From Zoogloea sp041914405 (GTDB lineage Bacteria; Pseudomonadota; Gammaproteobacteria; Burkholderiales; Rhodocyclaceae): DNA of 64,000 bases. Location of the stretch: assembly GCF_041914405.1 (NCBI RefSeq), contig NZ_JAYSDK010000004.1, positions 124,001 through 188,000 of the forward strand, in the 5' to 3' direction. A program made the position numbers and the translations under genes. Position 1 is the stretch's first letter. Each line of letters starts with the position of its first letter. Below are positions 1 through 8,975 of this stretch, piece by piece. The notes beneath the pieces were generated by a model. It was not told the DNA's origin, made no database searches, and worked only from the letters and a program-made list of their open reading frames with translations.

Positions 1-407
1 GTTGTGACGGAGCAATCAGCCCTGCCGACGACTTCAGGCCCGAAGTGGACGACAGCACCTGCCGCCTGCTATCGCCACTGCCACGCTGCTCCCGCTGCAA
101 CAACCTCATGCGCCCCAATATCCTGATGTTCGGGGATGGAGACTGGCTGGGCCAACGCAGCAATGCCCAGCGGCGGCGCCTTGAAGCCTGGCTGCAGAGC
201 GTGCGCAATCCGGTGATCGTCGAGATCGGCGCGGGCAATCACGTCCCCACGGTCCGCTGGTTCAGCGAGACGCTTGGAGAGCCACTGGTGCGCATCAATC
301 CGACAGAACCAGAAATCCCCGGGCGAGGTGTCAGTATTCCCCAGGGCGGATTGGCTGCCCTCAACGGCATCCATGCAGCACTGACCGCACGGCATTTCTT
401 TGCCTGA
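1..407 (+). CDS. Sirtuin-family (SIR2-like) NAD-dependent deacylase, C-terminal part
   Basis: The gene begins before the window and only its last ~135 codons are present. The fragment opens with CDG, followed by further cysteines ending in RCSRC, the usual place of a sirtuin structural zinc site. It continues with RPNILMFGDGDWL, matching the RPxVVxFGE-type strand of SIR2 proteins. VIVEIGAG and LVRINPTEPEIP match the NAD-binding region and the late 'IRINP' strand of bacterial SIR2-like proteins. Members remove acyl groups from lysines in the cytoplasm using NAD+. The substrate cannot be told from the fragment. The stop is TGA at 405-407, only 8 bases before a parS site. The family is fairly sure and the exact activity is not. 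Confidence 0.72.
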   Translation, partial: CDGAISPADDFRPEVDDSTCRLLSPLPRCSRCNNLMRPNILMFGDGDWLGQRSNAQRRRLEAWLQSVRNPVIVEIGAGNHVPTVRWFSETLGEPLVRINPTEPEIPGRGVSIPQGGLAALNGIHAALTARHFFA

Positions 408-415
408 ACGGCGTG

Positions 416-431
416 TGTTCCACGTGAAACA
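416..431. other. parS: parS centromere-like site 1
   Basis: The 16-mer TGTTCCACGTGAAACA matches the near-universal ParB-binding parS consensus TGTTTCACGTGAAACA except for one base. It lies between the sirtuin-like gene and the TSUP transporter gene. ParB loads at such sites to organise and segregate the origin region. A second, perfect copy is 780 bases away. Confidence 0.9.
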
Positions 432-437
432 TCTCCC

Positions 438-1202
438 ATGGATTTGACGCTTCCGCTTCTTGCCGTTGGCGCCTTCTTTGCCGGCACCGTCGATGCCGTT
501 GTGGGCGGCGGCGGGCTGATTCAGATCCCACTACTCTTTTCCACCTTTCCACAGGCAAGCCCAGGCACGCTGTTCGGGACCAACAAGCTCGCCAGTGTGC
601 TGGGCACTACCAGCGCCGCTGTCCAATACAGTCGACGCCTGAGCATCCCCTGGCGTGCAGCCGCCCCGGCAGCCCTCGCCGCGGCAGCCGGATCCTGGCT
701 CGGCGCCCGGACCGTCGTGCTCTTTCCACCGGCCGCCCTTCGCCCGCTGATCCTCATCCTGCTGACCGCCGTCGCAGCCTATACCTTCATCCGCAAGGAC
801 TTCGGAGCCCATCACCAACGCCTCGCCGACGCTTCCCGCGAGCAACGGATAGCGGTGACCATTGGTGCCGCCGTTGGCTTCTATGACGGGTTCTTCGGTC
901 CAGGCACCGGCAGCTTCCTGATCTTTCTGTTCATCCGCTTCCTCGGGATGGATTTCCTGCACGCATCGGTGTCCGCTAAGATCATCAACGTAGCGACCAA
1001 TCTGGCTGCAATCGGTGTCTTCGTCGCCCACGGCGAAGTATTCTGGCAGGTAGCCGCGATCATGGGCGCCTGCAATCTGCTCGGCTCCCGGCTTGGCACC
1101 GCGCTTGCACTGCGCCATGGCACCACCTTCATCCGCAAGGCCTTCCTACTGGTGGTCGTTGTGCTTATCCTGCGCTTCAGCTTCGACACCTTCCTTGCCT
1201 GA
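438..1202 (+). CDS. TSUP family membrane transporter (TauE/SafE, YfcA-like)
   Basis: This 254-residue protein is hydrophobic nearly throughout, with about seven to eight predicted membrane helices. It shows the TSUP hallmarks: an N-terminal helix ending AGTVDAVVGGGGLI followed by a GTNKLAS loop, and the internal repeat GFYDGFFGPGTGSFLIF with SAKIINVATNLAA. These are typical of YfcA/TauE-SafE proteins, which move small anions such as sulfite, sulfoacetate or related compounds across the inner membrane. The substrate cannot be deduced. The gene is flanked exactly by two parS sites. The ATG start is the first in frame, 7 bases after parS 1. Confidence 0.88.
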   Translation: MDLTLPLLAVGAFFAGTVDAVVGGGGLIQIPLLFSTFPQASPGTLFGTNKLASVLGTTSAAVQYSRRLSIPWRAAAPAALAAAAGSWLGARTVVLFPPAALRPLILILLTAVAAYTFIRKDFGAHHQRLADASREQRIAVTIGAAVGFYDGFFGPGTGSFLIFLFIRFLGMDFLHASVSAKIINVATNLAAIGVFVAHGEVFWQVAAIMGACNLLGSRLGTALALRHGTTFIRKAFLLVVVVLILRFSFDTFLA

Positions 1203-1208
1203 CGGAGC

Positions 1209-1224
1209 TGTTTCACGTGAAACA
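1209..1224. other. parS: parS centromere-like site 2 (perfect palindrome)
   Basis: TGTTTCACGTGAAACA is the exact 16-bp parS consensus. The GTG of its right half (1217-1219) is the likely start codon of the following methyltransferase-fold gene, so the segregation site and a translation start overlap. Confidence 0.95.
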
Positions 1225-2077
1225 CCCAAGCTTTCATGTCCCGCTTGCAGCCGACGTCGGCCTCGCCTTCGAGCCCAAGGTACGGCTGACCGAAGAACAC
1301 AGCGCGTACCAACGCATCACCATCGAGCACACCAGCACGTTCGGACGCCTGTATCGTTTGGATGGCGACCTGATGGCCAGCGAGGCTGACGAGTTCATCA
1401 TTCATGAAAGCCTGGCCCACCTCCCGGCCCTGGCCCACCCAAACCCACGTAGCGCCCTGATCCTCGGCGGCGGGGACGGCGCAACAGCCCGTGAATTGCT
1501 CAAGCATCCAGGCATCGAACGGATCGTCGTCGCTGAACTCGACCCGGAGGTCGTGCGCCTCGTCGGACAGTTCATCCCTGCCCTTCCGGCCCGCAGCTTC
1601 GATTCACCCCGCGTCTGCCTGCAGATTGGTGATGCCGCCAAAAGCCTGCGCCAACTCTATGCCCGCGGTGAACGCTTCGACTTGATCCTTTTCGATCTCA
1701 CCGCCACCGACGATCCTGCCTGCGCCCACCTCCATCACGAAGAATTCATGCGACTGTGTGCGGCCAGTCTGAACGCCGGCGGTATCATCCATGTCCAGCT
1801 CGGCTCACCGTTCTATCAAGCTGAGCAGACCGTTGCCCTATGGCAACGCATGCGTGGCATCTTTGCCGGCTTGCGCCCCGCGTTCATCAGCGTGCCATCC
1901 TACGGCGGCCCCTGGTTGCTGGCCCGTGCCTGCATCAGCACAATCGATGACCCAAGTTCCGCGGGCCTGTATGCCCGCCTCGCTGAACGGGCCATCACAG
2001 ACCTGCGCCACTACAATCCTGACCTGCATCACGCCTGCCAGGTCCTGCCCAATCATCTTCGCCAACTTCTCGCCTGA
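1217..2077 (+). CDS. Spermidine synthase-like aminopropyltransferase family protein
   Basis: This 286-residue protein has the Rossmann methyltransferase-like fold of the spermidine synthase family. The cofactor loop LILGGGDGATARELLKHP (about residues 77-94) matches the SpeE motif GGGDGGTxREVLKH. VVAELDPEVVRL supplies the acidic ribose-binding residue, and FDLILFDLTATDDPA corresponds to the catalytic Asp segment D-(S/T)-x-DP. SpeE transfers aminopropyl from decarboxylated SAM to putrescine; standalone homologues may use other amines. The GTG start at 1217 lies inside parS 2 and is preceded by GGAG at a workable distance. No later in-frame ATG would keep the N-terminal strand. The gene ends 4 bases before rsmB. 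Confidence 0.8.
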   Translation: MKHPSFHVPLAADVGLAFEPKVRLTEEHSAYQRITIEHTSTFGRLYRLDGDLMASEADEFIIHESLAHLPALAHPNPRSALILGGGDGATARELLKHPGIERIVVAELDPEVVRLVGQFIPALPARSFDSPRVCLQIGDAAKSLRQLYARGERFDLILFDLTATDDPACAHLHHEEFMRLCAASLNAGGIIHVQLGSPFYQAEQTVALWQRMRGIFAGLRPAFISVPSYGGPWLLARACISTIDDPSSAGLYARLAERAITDLRHYNPDLHHACQVLPNHLRQLLA

Positions 2078-2081
2078 ACCC

Positions 2082-3398
2082 ATGCCCCACGCTTTCGCCA
2101 CCACGCCCCCAGCACATCTGCCGGAAGACAGCTTGGGCTACGCCATTCTCACTTCCGCCCAACTGATTGCCGACGTCGTTGCCGGAAGCAATCTTACCGA
2201 TAGCCTGGCTGCCCTCTGGTCCGCCCGCCCACAGACGCCTGCTGGCGTGCGGGGTGCCGTGCTCGATCTCACCTATGGCACCCTGCGGGACTATGGGCGC
2301 CAAGACTTCATTCTCGGAAGCCTCCTGCAAAAGCCCTTGCCCGAACCCGTCCAATCCATTCTGCGCGTAGCCTTGCATCGGCTGGACAGCCATTCGGACA
2401 CCGCCCACACAGTCGTAAACCAGGCCGTCGGCGCCGCGGCCACGTGCATCGACGGCAAGTTCAAGGGCGTCGTGAATGGTGTGCTGCGTAACGCGTTGCG
2501 CCAGATGGATGCGCTCAACAAGGCGGCCGATGCGGACATGGTTGCCGAACACCGTCATCCCCCCTGGTGGATCCGTCGCCTCAAGGCCCAGTATCCCGCC
2601 GAATGGCGCGACATATTGCGGGCTGGCAACACCCACCCGCCGATGGCCCTGCGGATCAACGTACTGCGCAGCCACCTTGAGGACACCCTGGCCAACTTCG
2701 CCGAGGCGGGCCTCGGTGTGCGCCAGCTCGGCAACGGTGCCCTGCTGCTGGATCGCCCGGTACCCGTGTCCCGCCTGCCCGGCTTTGCCGAAGGCTGCAT
2801 CAGCGTTCAGGATGCCGGCGCTCAGTTTGCCGCCCAGTACCTGGATGTGGACGATGGACAACGCGTGCTCGACGCCTGCGCTGCCCCCGGTGGCAAGACC
2901 GCCCACATCCTCGAGATCGCCGACGTGGAGCTCACTGCGCTCGATGCCGACCCCTTGCGCGCCCGGCGCGTCACTGAAAACCTGGAGCGCCTCGGCCTGA
3001 ACGCCACCGTGCGGCATGCCGATTGCCGTGACCTCACCAGCTGGTGGGACGGACGCCACTTCGACCGTATCCTGGCAGATGTACCCTGCTCGGCTTCTGG
3101 CGTGGTACGCCGTAACCCGGATATCAAGTGGCTACGCCGTGCCAGCGACATTGCCCACTTCGCATCACAACAGGCTGAGATCGTCGATGCGCTGTGGCAG
3201 GTCCTCGCCCCGGGTGGCAAAATGCTTTACGCCACCTGCTCGGTATTCGCCGAAGAGAACCGTGAGCAGATGGCCGGCTTCGCTGCCCGTCATCCCGATT
3301 GCCGCCGACTGCCCGTGAATGGTCAGCTCGACTGCCAATATCTGCCCAGCTCCGAACATGACGGATTCTTCTACGCCCTGCTCGAGAAAATCGCCTGA
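2082..3398 (+). CDS. rsmB: 16S rRNA m5C967 methyltransferase RsmB
   Basis: RsmB makes 5-methylcytosine at position 967 of 16S rRNA using SAM. The 438-residue protein has the N-terminal NusB-like RNA-binding domain (about 30-165) and a C-terminal methyltransferase domain. The SAM loop DACAAPGGKT starts at residue 264. The two family cysteines are in PCS (Cys336) and YATCS (Cys386), matching the catalytic pair of the E. coli enzyme in spacing. The ATG at 2082 was chosen because the open frame further upstream is the shadow of the preceding gene. The last 41 bases overlap the DUF4390 gene. Confidence 0.95.
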   Translation: MPHAFATTPPAHLPEDSLGYAILTSAQLIADVVAGSNLTDSLAALWSARPQTPAGVRGAVLDLTYGTLRDYGRQDFILGSLLQKPLPEPVQSILRVALHRLDSHSDTAHTVVNQAVGAAATCIDGKFKGVVNGVLRNALRQMDALNKAADADMVAEHRHPPWWIRRLKAQYPAEWRDILRAGNTHPPMALRINVLRSHLEDTLANFAEAGLGVRQLGNGALLLDRPVPVSRLPGFAEGCISVQDAGAQFAAQYLDVDDGQRVLDACAAPGGKTAHILEIADVELTALDADPLRARRVTENLERLGLNATVRHADCRDLTSWWDGRHFDRILADVPCSASGVVRRNPDIKWLRRASDIAHFASQQAEIVDALWQVLAPGGKMLYATCSVFAEENREQMAGFAARHPDCRRLPVNGQLDCQYLPSSEHDGFFYALLEKIA

Positions 3399-3975
3399 GC
3401 GCCGCCGCTTCCTGCTCCACACTCTCGGCATCACCGCCGGTGCGCTGCTTGCACTTGAATCCGCACCGGCCCAGGCCGCGGAGGCGGAGATCCGTAACGC
3501 GGCCCTGCTACCCAGCGACGATCTCTACGTACTCAATGCCGACATCAACGCAGAACTGACACCACTCCTCGCTGATGTGGTCGCCCGCGGTGTGTCGCTC
3601 TACTTCGTCGCCGAGTTCGAGCTGAGCGCCCCGCGCTGGTACTGGATGGACGAGGAGATCGCCACCAAGAGCCTGACCTACCGCCTTTCCTATCAGTCCC
3701 TGACCCGTCAGTACCGACTGACCACCGGTGCCCTGCACCAGAACTTCGGCAGTCTGGAAGAGGCCATGCGGACCATGCTGCGCATCCGCAACTGGGGCAT
3801 TGCCGACCGCAACGCCCTGAAAGTCGGAAGAAGCTACAACGCCGCCCTGCGCTTCCGCCTGGATGTCGGCGAACTGCCCAAGCCCCTGCAGGTTAGCGCC
3901 TTTGGCCGGAAGGACTGGAATATGGCCACCGACTGGTACCGGTGGACCTTTGTCATCACCCGGGAATCGAAATGA
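3358..3975 (+). CDS. DUF4390 exported protein
   Basis: This ~205-residue protein starts with a signal region containing ERRRFLLHTLG followed by a hydrophobic stretch and AQAAEA. This could be a Tat-type or ordinary Sec signal peptide. The mature part carries the DUF4390 pattern: LYVLNADINAELTPLLADVVARGVSLYFVAEFEL, RWYWMDE and a conserved DWYRWTFVI ending. The family sits beside rsmB and ntrY in many betaproteobacteria, and its function is unknown. The start at ATG 3358 is chosen over one at 3319 because it gives a compact signal peptide. The stop overlaps the ntrY start as ATGA. Confidence 0.85.
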   Translation: MTDSSTPCSRKSPERRRFLLHTLGITAGALLALESAPAQAAEAEIRNAALLPSDDLYVLNADINAELTPLLADVVARGVSLYFVAEFELSAPRWYWMDEEIATKSLTYRLSYQSLTRQYRLTTGALHQNFGSLEEAMRTMLRIRNWGIADRNALKVGRSYNAALRFRLDVGELPKPLQVSAFGRKDWNMATDWYRWTFVITRESK

Positions 3976-6098
3976 GATCCACCGGTCTCGTCGTCGCCGC
4001 GGCAGTCGGTGGCATTCTGCTCTTCCTGCTCGCCACCGCCAGCGCCAACACGCCCCTCTTCGCCCGTAACTACACCCTGCTCCTTGGACTCAACGGTGCC
4101 ATCACCCTCGGGTTGGCCAGCCTGGTGTTCGTGCAATTGCGCAGCCTGTGGCAGGAGCACCGCGCCCGTCGTTTCGGCTCTCGCCTGAAGCTGCGCCTGA
4201 TGGCCATTTTCGCGGCGATGGCGGTCGTCCCCGGAGCCCTCGTCTATGCGGTCTCCCTGCAGTTCGCGGTGAAGAGCATCGAGTCCTGGTTCAACGTGCG
4301 GGTGGACGCAGCCCTGGAAAGCGGCCTCCAGCTCGGCCGCACGACCCTCGAGATCCTTCTCGACCAACTCGCCAACAAGGCCGACCAGATGGCCCTGGAG
4401 CTCGAATCAGCCGCACCGATCCGCCCGCCCCAACTCAACCAGTTGCGGGAAAGGGCCGGCATCGAGTCAGCTACAGTATTCGCCCCCAACGGCAAGATCG
4501 TCGCCACCGCAGACATCCAGCTCGACACATTGATGCCTGAGCAGCCAAATGCCGCCCAGTTGCGTCAGGCCCGCCAGACCCGCGGCTACCGTGCGGCGGA
4601 AGGCAACGCAACCGAAGGGCTGGTGCTGCGCGTCATCGTGCCGATTCCATCGAGGCGCTTCACCGAACCCCAGCTCCTGCAGGTAACACAGGAAGTGCCG
4701 CGCTCCTTCGCGATGCACGCCGAGAGCGTCGAGACCGTACACCGCGATTACCAGGAGCTGTCCCTCGCCCGCAACGGCCTGAAGCGCATCTACACGCTGA
4801 CCCTCACGCTGACCCTGCTGCTGGCCTTGTTCGCCGCCGTCGCCGTCGCCTTCGTACTGACCCGTCGACTCGCCGCACCGCTGTTCATCCTCGCCGAAGG
4901 TACCCAGGCCGTAGCCGCCGGCGACTTCAGCCCTCGCCAGGCCCTGCCAGCCCGCGACGAACTCGGCGTGCTGACCCAGTCCTTCAACCAGATGACCCGC
5001 CAGCTGGAAGACGCTCGCGCCCAGGCCGACAAGCACCGCGCAGCCGTAGAGCGCAACAGGGCCTATCTGGAAGGCGTGCTCGCCAACCTTTCCGCCGGCG
5101 TACTGGCATTCTCTCCGGATGGCCATCTGCGCGCCGCCAATCATGGAGCGATGACCATCCTCAACGATCCGCTCGACGGCTACGAACGCCTGCGTCTGGA
5201 TGAATGGGAGGGCCACAACGCCTTCCGGGATGCCCTGCTCGACGGTTTCCATGGCCCTGAGGCTGACTGGAACCGGCAGATCGAGTTCTCCAATCCGGAC
5301 GGCAGCACCCAGACCCTGCTCTTGCATGGCACCCGTCTGCCCGACGATACCGGCGGCGGCTGGGTGGTCGTGTTCGACGACATCACCCACCTCATCACGG
5401 CTCAGCGCACCGCAGCGTGGGCCGAGGTGGCACGACGCCTGGCCCACGAGATCAAAAACCCTCTGACCCCAATCCAGCTGTCGGCCGAGCGCCTGCAGTT
5501 CAAGCTGGCCGACCGCCTCGACGACGAAGGCCGGCAGATGCTGGAGCGCTCCACCACCACCATCGTGAACCAGGTGGAAGCGATGAAGAATCTGGTCAAT
5601 GCCTTTCGTGACTATGCTCGCCTGCCCAGTCCCGTCATGACGCCGGTGGACCTGAACGCTCTGGTACGCGAAGTCCTGGTTCTGTACGAAGGTTCGCCGG
5701 TGATGATCCATGCCGAACTGGCTGCCGAACTGCCCCGCGTGCTCGGCGATGTCACACAGATTCGGCAGGTCATCCACAACCTGCTGCAGAATGCCGAGGA
5801 TGCGCTCGCCGAACAGGCGCAGCCGGAAATCGAGCTGTTAACCCGATCCGACGCGCGCCGGGTAGACTTGATCCTGCGCGACAACGGACCGGGCTTCCCC
5901 CCCGAGATCCTGTCCCGGGCCTTCGAGCCCTATGTAACAACCAAAACCCGCGGTACCGGCCTCGGCCTCGCCATCGTCAAAAAGATCATCGACGAGCACG
6001 AGGGAGAGATCCGTCTCGCCAATCGAGAAGCCGGTGGAGCGGAAATCCGCATCCGCCTGCGCTGTGCCCCCCATTCTGAGTCCAGTGTCCATGGCTAA
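3972..6098 (+). CDS. ntrY: Sensor histidine kinase NtrY
   Basis: NtrY is a membrane histidine kinase linked to nitrogen and redox/microaerobic control, and its partner is NtrX. The 708-residue protein has two N-terminal membrane helices, a third near residue 80, a ~170-residue periplasmic part and a fourth helix near 275-300. HAMP and PAS domains follow, then HisKA with the phospho-accepting His492 in AHEIKNP, and an HATPase domain with N-box NLLQNAEDAL, DNGPGFP and GTGLGLAIVKK. The start is ATG 3972, overlapping the preceding stop by four bases, which suggests translational coupling. The end overlaps ntrX by 8 bases. Confidence 0.93.
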   Translation: MRSTGLVVAAAVGGILLFLLATASANTPLFARNYTLLLGLNGAITLGLASLVFVQLRSLWQEHRARRFGSRLKLRLMAIFAAMAVVPGALVYAVSLQFAVKSIESWFNVRVDAALESGLQLGRTTLEILLDQLANKADQMALELESAAPIRPPQLNQLRERAGIESATVFAPNGKIVATADIQLDTLMPEQPNAAQLRQARQTRGYRAAEGNATEGLVLRVIVPIPSRRFTEPQLLQVTQEVPRSFAMHAESVETVHRDYQELSLARNGLKRIYTLTLTLTLLLALFAAVAVAFVLTRRLAAPLFILAEGTQAVAAGDFSPRQALPARDELGVLTQSFNQMTRQLEDARAQADKHRAAVERNRAYLEGVLANLSAGVLAFSPDGHLRAANHGAMTILNDPLDGYERLRLDEWEGHNAFRDALLDGFHGPEADWNRQIEFSNPDGSTQTLLLHGTRLPDDTGGGWVVVFDDITHLITAQRTAAWAEVARRLAHEIKNPLTPIQLSAERLQFKLADRLDDEGRQMLERSTTTIVNQVEAMKNLVNAFRDYARLPSPVMTPVDLNALVREVLVLYEGSPVMIHAELAAELPRVLGDVTQIRQVIHNLLQNAEDALAEQAQPEIELLTRSDARRVDLILRDNGPGFPPEILSRAFEPYVTTKTRGTGLGLAIVKKIIDEHEGEIRLANREAGGAEIRIRLRCAPHSESSVHG

Positions 6099-7341
6099 AA
6101 TCCTCATCGTTGACGACGAAGTCGGTATCCGCGAACTCCTGTCCGAGATCCTGCGCGACGAAGGTCACGACATCATCCTCGCCGAAAACGCCGCCACCGC
6201 CCGGGCTGCCCGCAACGCCGCGCGCCCGGATCTGGTCCTACTCGACATCTGGATGCCCGATACCGATGGCGTCAGCTTGCTCAAGGAATGGTCAGCCAAC
6301 GGTCAGCTGACCATGCCGGTAGTCATGATGTCGGGCCACGGCACCATTGATACCGCTGTCGAAGCGACGCGCATCGGCGCGATGGAATTCCTCGAAAAAC
6401 CAATTGCGTTGCAGAAGCTCCTTGCCGCCGTCAAACGCGGCCTGGCCCGCATCAAGCCGGCCCATGCCCCAAGTCCGCTGGGCCTCGCGGCATTCGCCCG
6501 TTCCGCCCCGCTGCGCGACCTACGCAAGCGCCTTGAGCAGATGGCCGACAAGTCGCGGATCATCCTGCTGCGGGTCGGCCCCGGCAGCCTCGCCGAGTTG
6601 TGCGCACGCACGCTGCAGCGGGTCGGCGCCCCGTGGCTGGACTTGTCGCTGAACAGCGCCCCCCTCGAGCTGAACGTACTAGAAGGCGCCCGCAACGGCC
6701 TGCTCTACGTCCCGGAATTGATCTACCTGTCACGCCCCCAGCAGAAGAACCTGGTCTTCGCGATGGACCGCCTGGAACGCCACGGCCAGACCCTGGTGGT
6801 CGCTACCGAGCACCGCCCGGACGAACTGACCGAGCACGGCTGGGAAGAACGCGTGCTCGCACGCTTGTTTGAAGTATCCCTGGCACCACCGGCACTCGGC
6901 GAGATCCGCGATGAGATCCCCGAGATCGCCAGCCAGGTTCTGCTGCACTTGGTCGAAGCCGGCGAAGTGCCGCCCCGCCGTCTGTCCTCCGCAGCCCTCA
7001 ACGCACTGCGCAACCAGGCTTGGCCGGGCGGCTACGGCGAACTGAAGGCCGCCATTAAGTCCCTGTCCCTCGGCACACTGGACGAGGAGATCGGCATGGA
7101 CGACGTCGCGCACCTGCTGGTCAAGACGCCGACCGCCGCCCTCGGCCTGCCCCTCGACCTGCCGCTACGCGAAGCCCGCGAGATCTTCGAGCGCCTCTAC
7201 TTCGAACACCACCTGCAACTGGACGGCGGCAACATGACCCGCCTGGCGGAAAAGACCGGTCTCGAACGCACTCACCTCTACCGCAAGCTCAAACAACTCG
7301 GCATCAGCGTCGGCCGCAAGCACGAGGAAGGCAACGCCTAA
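6091..7341 (+). CDS. ntrX: NtrX-type response regulator with degenerate AAA+ domain
   Basis: This 416-residue partner of NtrY has an intact receiver domain (DDE at 8-10, phospho-acceptor Asp52 in LLDIWMPD, Lys in FLEKP). It ends in a Fis-type helix-turn-helix (GGNMTRLAEKTGLERTHLYRKL). The central region (about 125-310) aligns with the sigma-54 activator ATPase but has lost key parts. Walker A is replaced by VGPGSLAEL, there is no GAFTGA loop, and the arginine fingers are not recognisable. It should therefore not activate sigma-54 and may act as a DNA-binding regulator at other promoters. The ATG at 6091 overlaps the end of ntrY. Confidence 0.88.
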   Translation: MAKILIVDDEVGIRELLSEILRDEGHDIILAENAATARAARNAARPDLVLLDIWMPDTDGVSLLKEWSANGQLTMPVVMMSGHGTIDTAVEATRIGAMEFLEKPIALQKLLAAVKRGLARIKPAHAPSPLGLAAFARSAPLRDLRKRLEQMADKSRIILLRVGPGSLAELCARTLQRVGAPWLDLSLNSAPLELNVLEGARNGLLYVPELIYLSRPQQKNLVFAMDRLERHGQTLVVATEHRPDELTEHGWEERVLARLFEVSLAPPALGEIRDEIPEIASQVLLHLVEAGEVPPRRLSSAALNALRNQAWPGGYGELKAAIKSLSLGTLDEEIGMDDVAHLLVKTPTAALGLPLDLPLREAREIFERLYFEHHLQLDGGNMTRLAEKTGLERTHLYRKLKQLGISVGRKHEEGNA

Positions 7342-7526
7342 GCTCGATACCGCAGGGCCCTGCGCCCTGGCCACCCGGCTCGGCAAGGCGACCGCGTAAA
7401 CGCCAGACATCTCAATGGCTCACAGGTGCGGGCGAATCCTTCTTGATCTGCCCCATCACGCCAGAGCGGCAAATGACGGATAATCCTGCCTTTGCCGCCC
7501 AGCGCGGTCCCCGTCGAGGATTTACC

Positions 7527-8600
7527 GTGAGCCGTCCGAAGAACGACACCTTCCTGCGCGCACTCCTGCGCCAGCCCACCGACTACACCCCCCTCTGGCT
7601 GATGCGCCAGGCCGGCCGCTACCTGCCCGAGTACCGCGAGACCCGCAAGCGTGCCGGCAGCTTCCTTGATCTGTGCAAGAACCCCAGCCTAGCCTGCGAG
7701 GTCACGCTGCAGCCCCTCACCCGCTACAACCTCGACGCGGCGATCCTGTTCTCTGACATCCTCACCGTACCGGACGCAATGGGCCTTGGCCTCTACTTCG
7801 CCGAAGGCGAGGGGCCGAAGTTCGAGCGACCGCTGAAGGAAGAATGGGAGATCCGCAACCTGGCAGTACCCGATCCCAACATCGAGCTGGGCTACGTGAT
7901 GGACGCAGTGAAGGAGATCCGCCGCGCGCTGGACGACTCCGTGCCTCTGATCGGCTTCTCCGGCAGCCCCTGGACCCTCTCCTGCTACATGGTGGAAGGC
8001 GGCGGCTCGGACGACTACCGCAAGGTCAAGGCTCTGCTCTACAGCCGCCCCGATCTGATGCACCACATCCTGGACGTCACCGCCCAGGCGGTCATCGCCT
8101 ACCTCAATGCACAGATCGAAGCCGGCGCCCAGGCCGTAATGATCTTCGACTCCTGGGGTGGCGTGCTCGCCCACGGTGCCTACAAGGAATTCTCCCTCGC
8201 TTACATCCGCAAGATCGTCGCCGGCCTCACCCGCGAGAAGGATGGCGAGAAGGTACCGTGCATCGTCTTCACCAAGGGTGGCGGCCTGTGGCTGGCCGAT
8301 ATTGCCGACAGCGGCGCCGACGCCGTCGGCCTCGACTGGACCGTGGATATCGGTGCAGCTCGCCGCCTTGTCGGCGACAAGGTCGCGCTCCAGGGCAACC
8401 TCGACCCGGCCGTACTGTTCGGCAGCCCCGAGGCCGTCGCCGCTGAAGCGAAGAAGGTTCTCGACGCCTTCGGCCCGCACCACGGCCATGTCTTCAACCT
8501 GGGCCACGGGATCTCCCAGTTCACCCCGCCGGAAAACGTCGAGGTTCTGGTCAATACCGTGCATAGCTACAGCCGCGAACTGAAGGCCAAGGCCGCCTGA
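7527..8600 (+). CDS. hemE: Uroporphyrinogen III decarboxylase HemE
   Basis: HemE removes four carboxyl groups from uroporphyrinogen III to give coproporphyrinogen III in heme synthesis. The protein is 357 residues, the normal length. The family signature PLWLMRQAGRYLPEYR lies near the N-terminus, followed by ILFSDILTVPDAMGLGL, GFSGSPWTLSCYMVEGGGS and GNLDPAVLFGS. The GTG at 7527 was chosen because it follows GAGGA at a good distance and gives the expected VSRPKNDTFLRA N-terminus. An upstream ATG would add ~28 unconserved residues. A strong hairpin terminator follows. Confidence 0.95.
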   Translation: MSRPKNDTFLRALLRQPTDYTPLWLMRQAGRYLPEYRETRKRAGSFLDLCKNPSLACEVTLQPLTRYNLDAAILFSDILTVPDAMGLGLYFAEGEGPKFERPLKEEWEIRNLAVPDPNIELGYVMDAVKEIRRALDDSVPLIGFSGSPWTLSCYMVEGGGSDDYRKVKALLYSRPDLMHHILDVTAQAVIAYLNAQIEAGAQAVMIFDSWGGVLAHGAYKEFSLAYIRKIVAGLTREKDGEKVPCIVFTKGGGLWLADIADSGADAVGLDWTVDIGAARRLVGDKVALQGNLDPAVLFGSPEAVAAEAKKVLDAFGPHHGHVFNLGHGISQFTPPENVEVLVNTVHSYSRELKAKAA

Positions 8601-8619
8601 GGCAGGTCGGCTCAATCGC

Positions 8620-8648
8620 AAAAAGGCCGGCAGAGTGCCGGCCTTTTT
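8620..8648 (+). terminator. Rho-independent terminator after hemE
   Basis: The arms GGCCGGCA and TGCCGGCC around a GAG loop are preceded by A5 and followed by T5, 20 bases after the hemE stop. Confidence 0.93.
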
Positions 8649-8741
8649 ACTGACAGCTCCTCCTCAACAATGCCCCTTGCCAATACCCCCCGGAGGCTCC
8701 CTCGATCTCCCCGGAACGAATACGGAAAAAGGCCCCGTCAA

Positions 8742-8975
8742 GCACTAAATTTTCGACTTACCCCTTGACTTGTGCACAGCTTCACGCCTCCCGTCATTTT
8801 TTCGACACAAATTTCGAACTGGTTTTTGGGCATTTCCAAGAGACTGTTTTTAAATGGAATATTATCCGTGCCAGATTCGGATCCAGAAAATGGAAAGCAT
8901 ATGGCGAGCGGCTATAAGGGAGATTTTCCGGTTTTCCCCACAAAGTTATCCACAGATTTTGTGGACAAGAAAAAA
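8742..8975. other. DnaA-box cluster in the 448-bp hemE-priA gap (possible oriC or DnaA-controlled region)
   Basis: The gap 8649-9096 has no convincing gene and is AT-rich for this genome. It contains a perfect DnaA box TTATCCACA (8946-8954), an inverted TTGTCCACA (TGTGGACAA at 8960-8968), TTCCCCACA (8934-8942) and TTGTGCACA (8770-8778). Three TTTCGA repeats at 8751, 8800 and 8812 lie in T-rich runs. DnaA boxes plus AT-rich repeats are the building blocks of bacterial origins, and two parS sites lie 8 kb away. Against an origin exactly here, both flanking genes point the same way. The boxes are seen; the origin function is inference. Confidence 0.5.
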
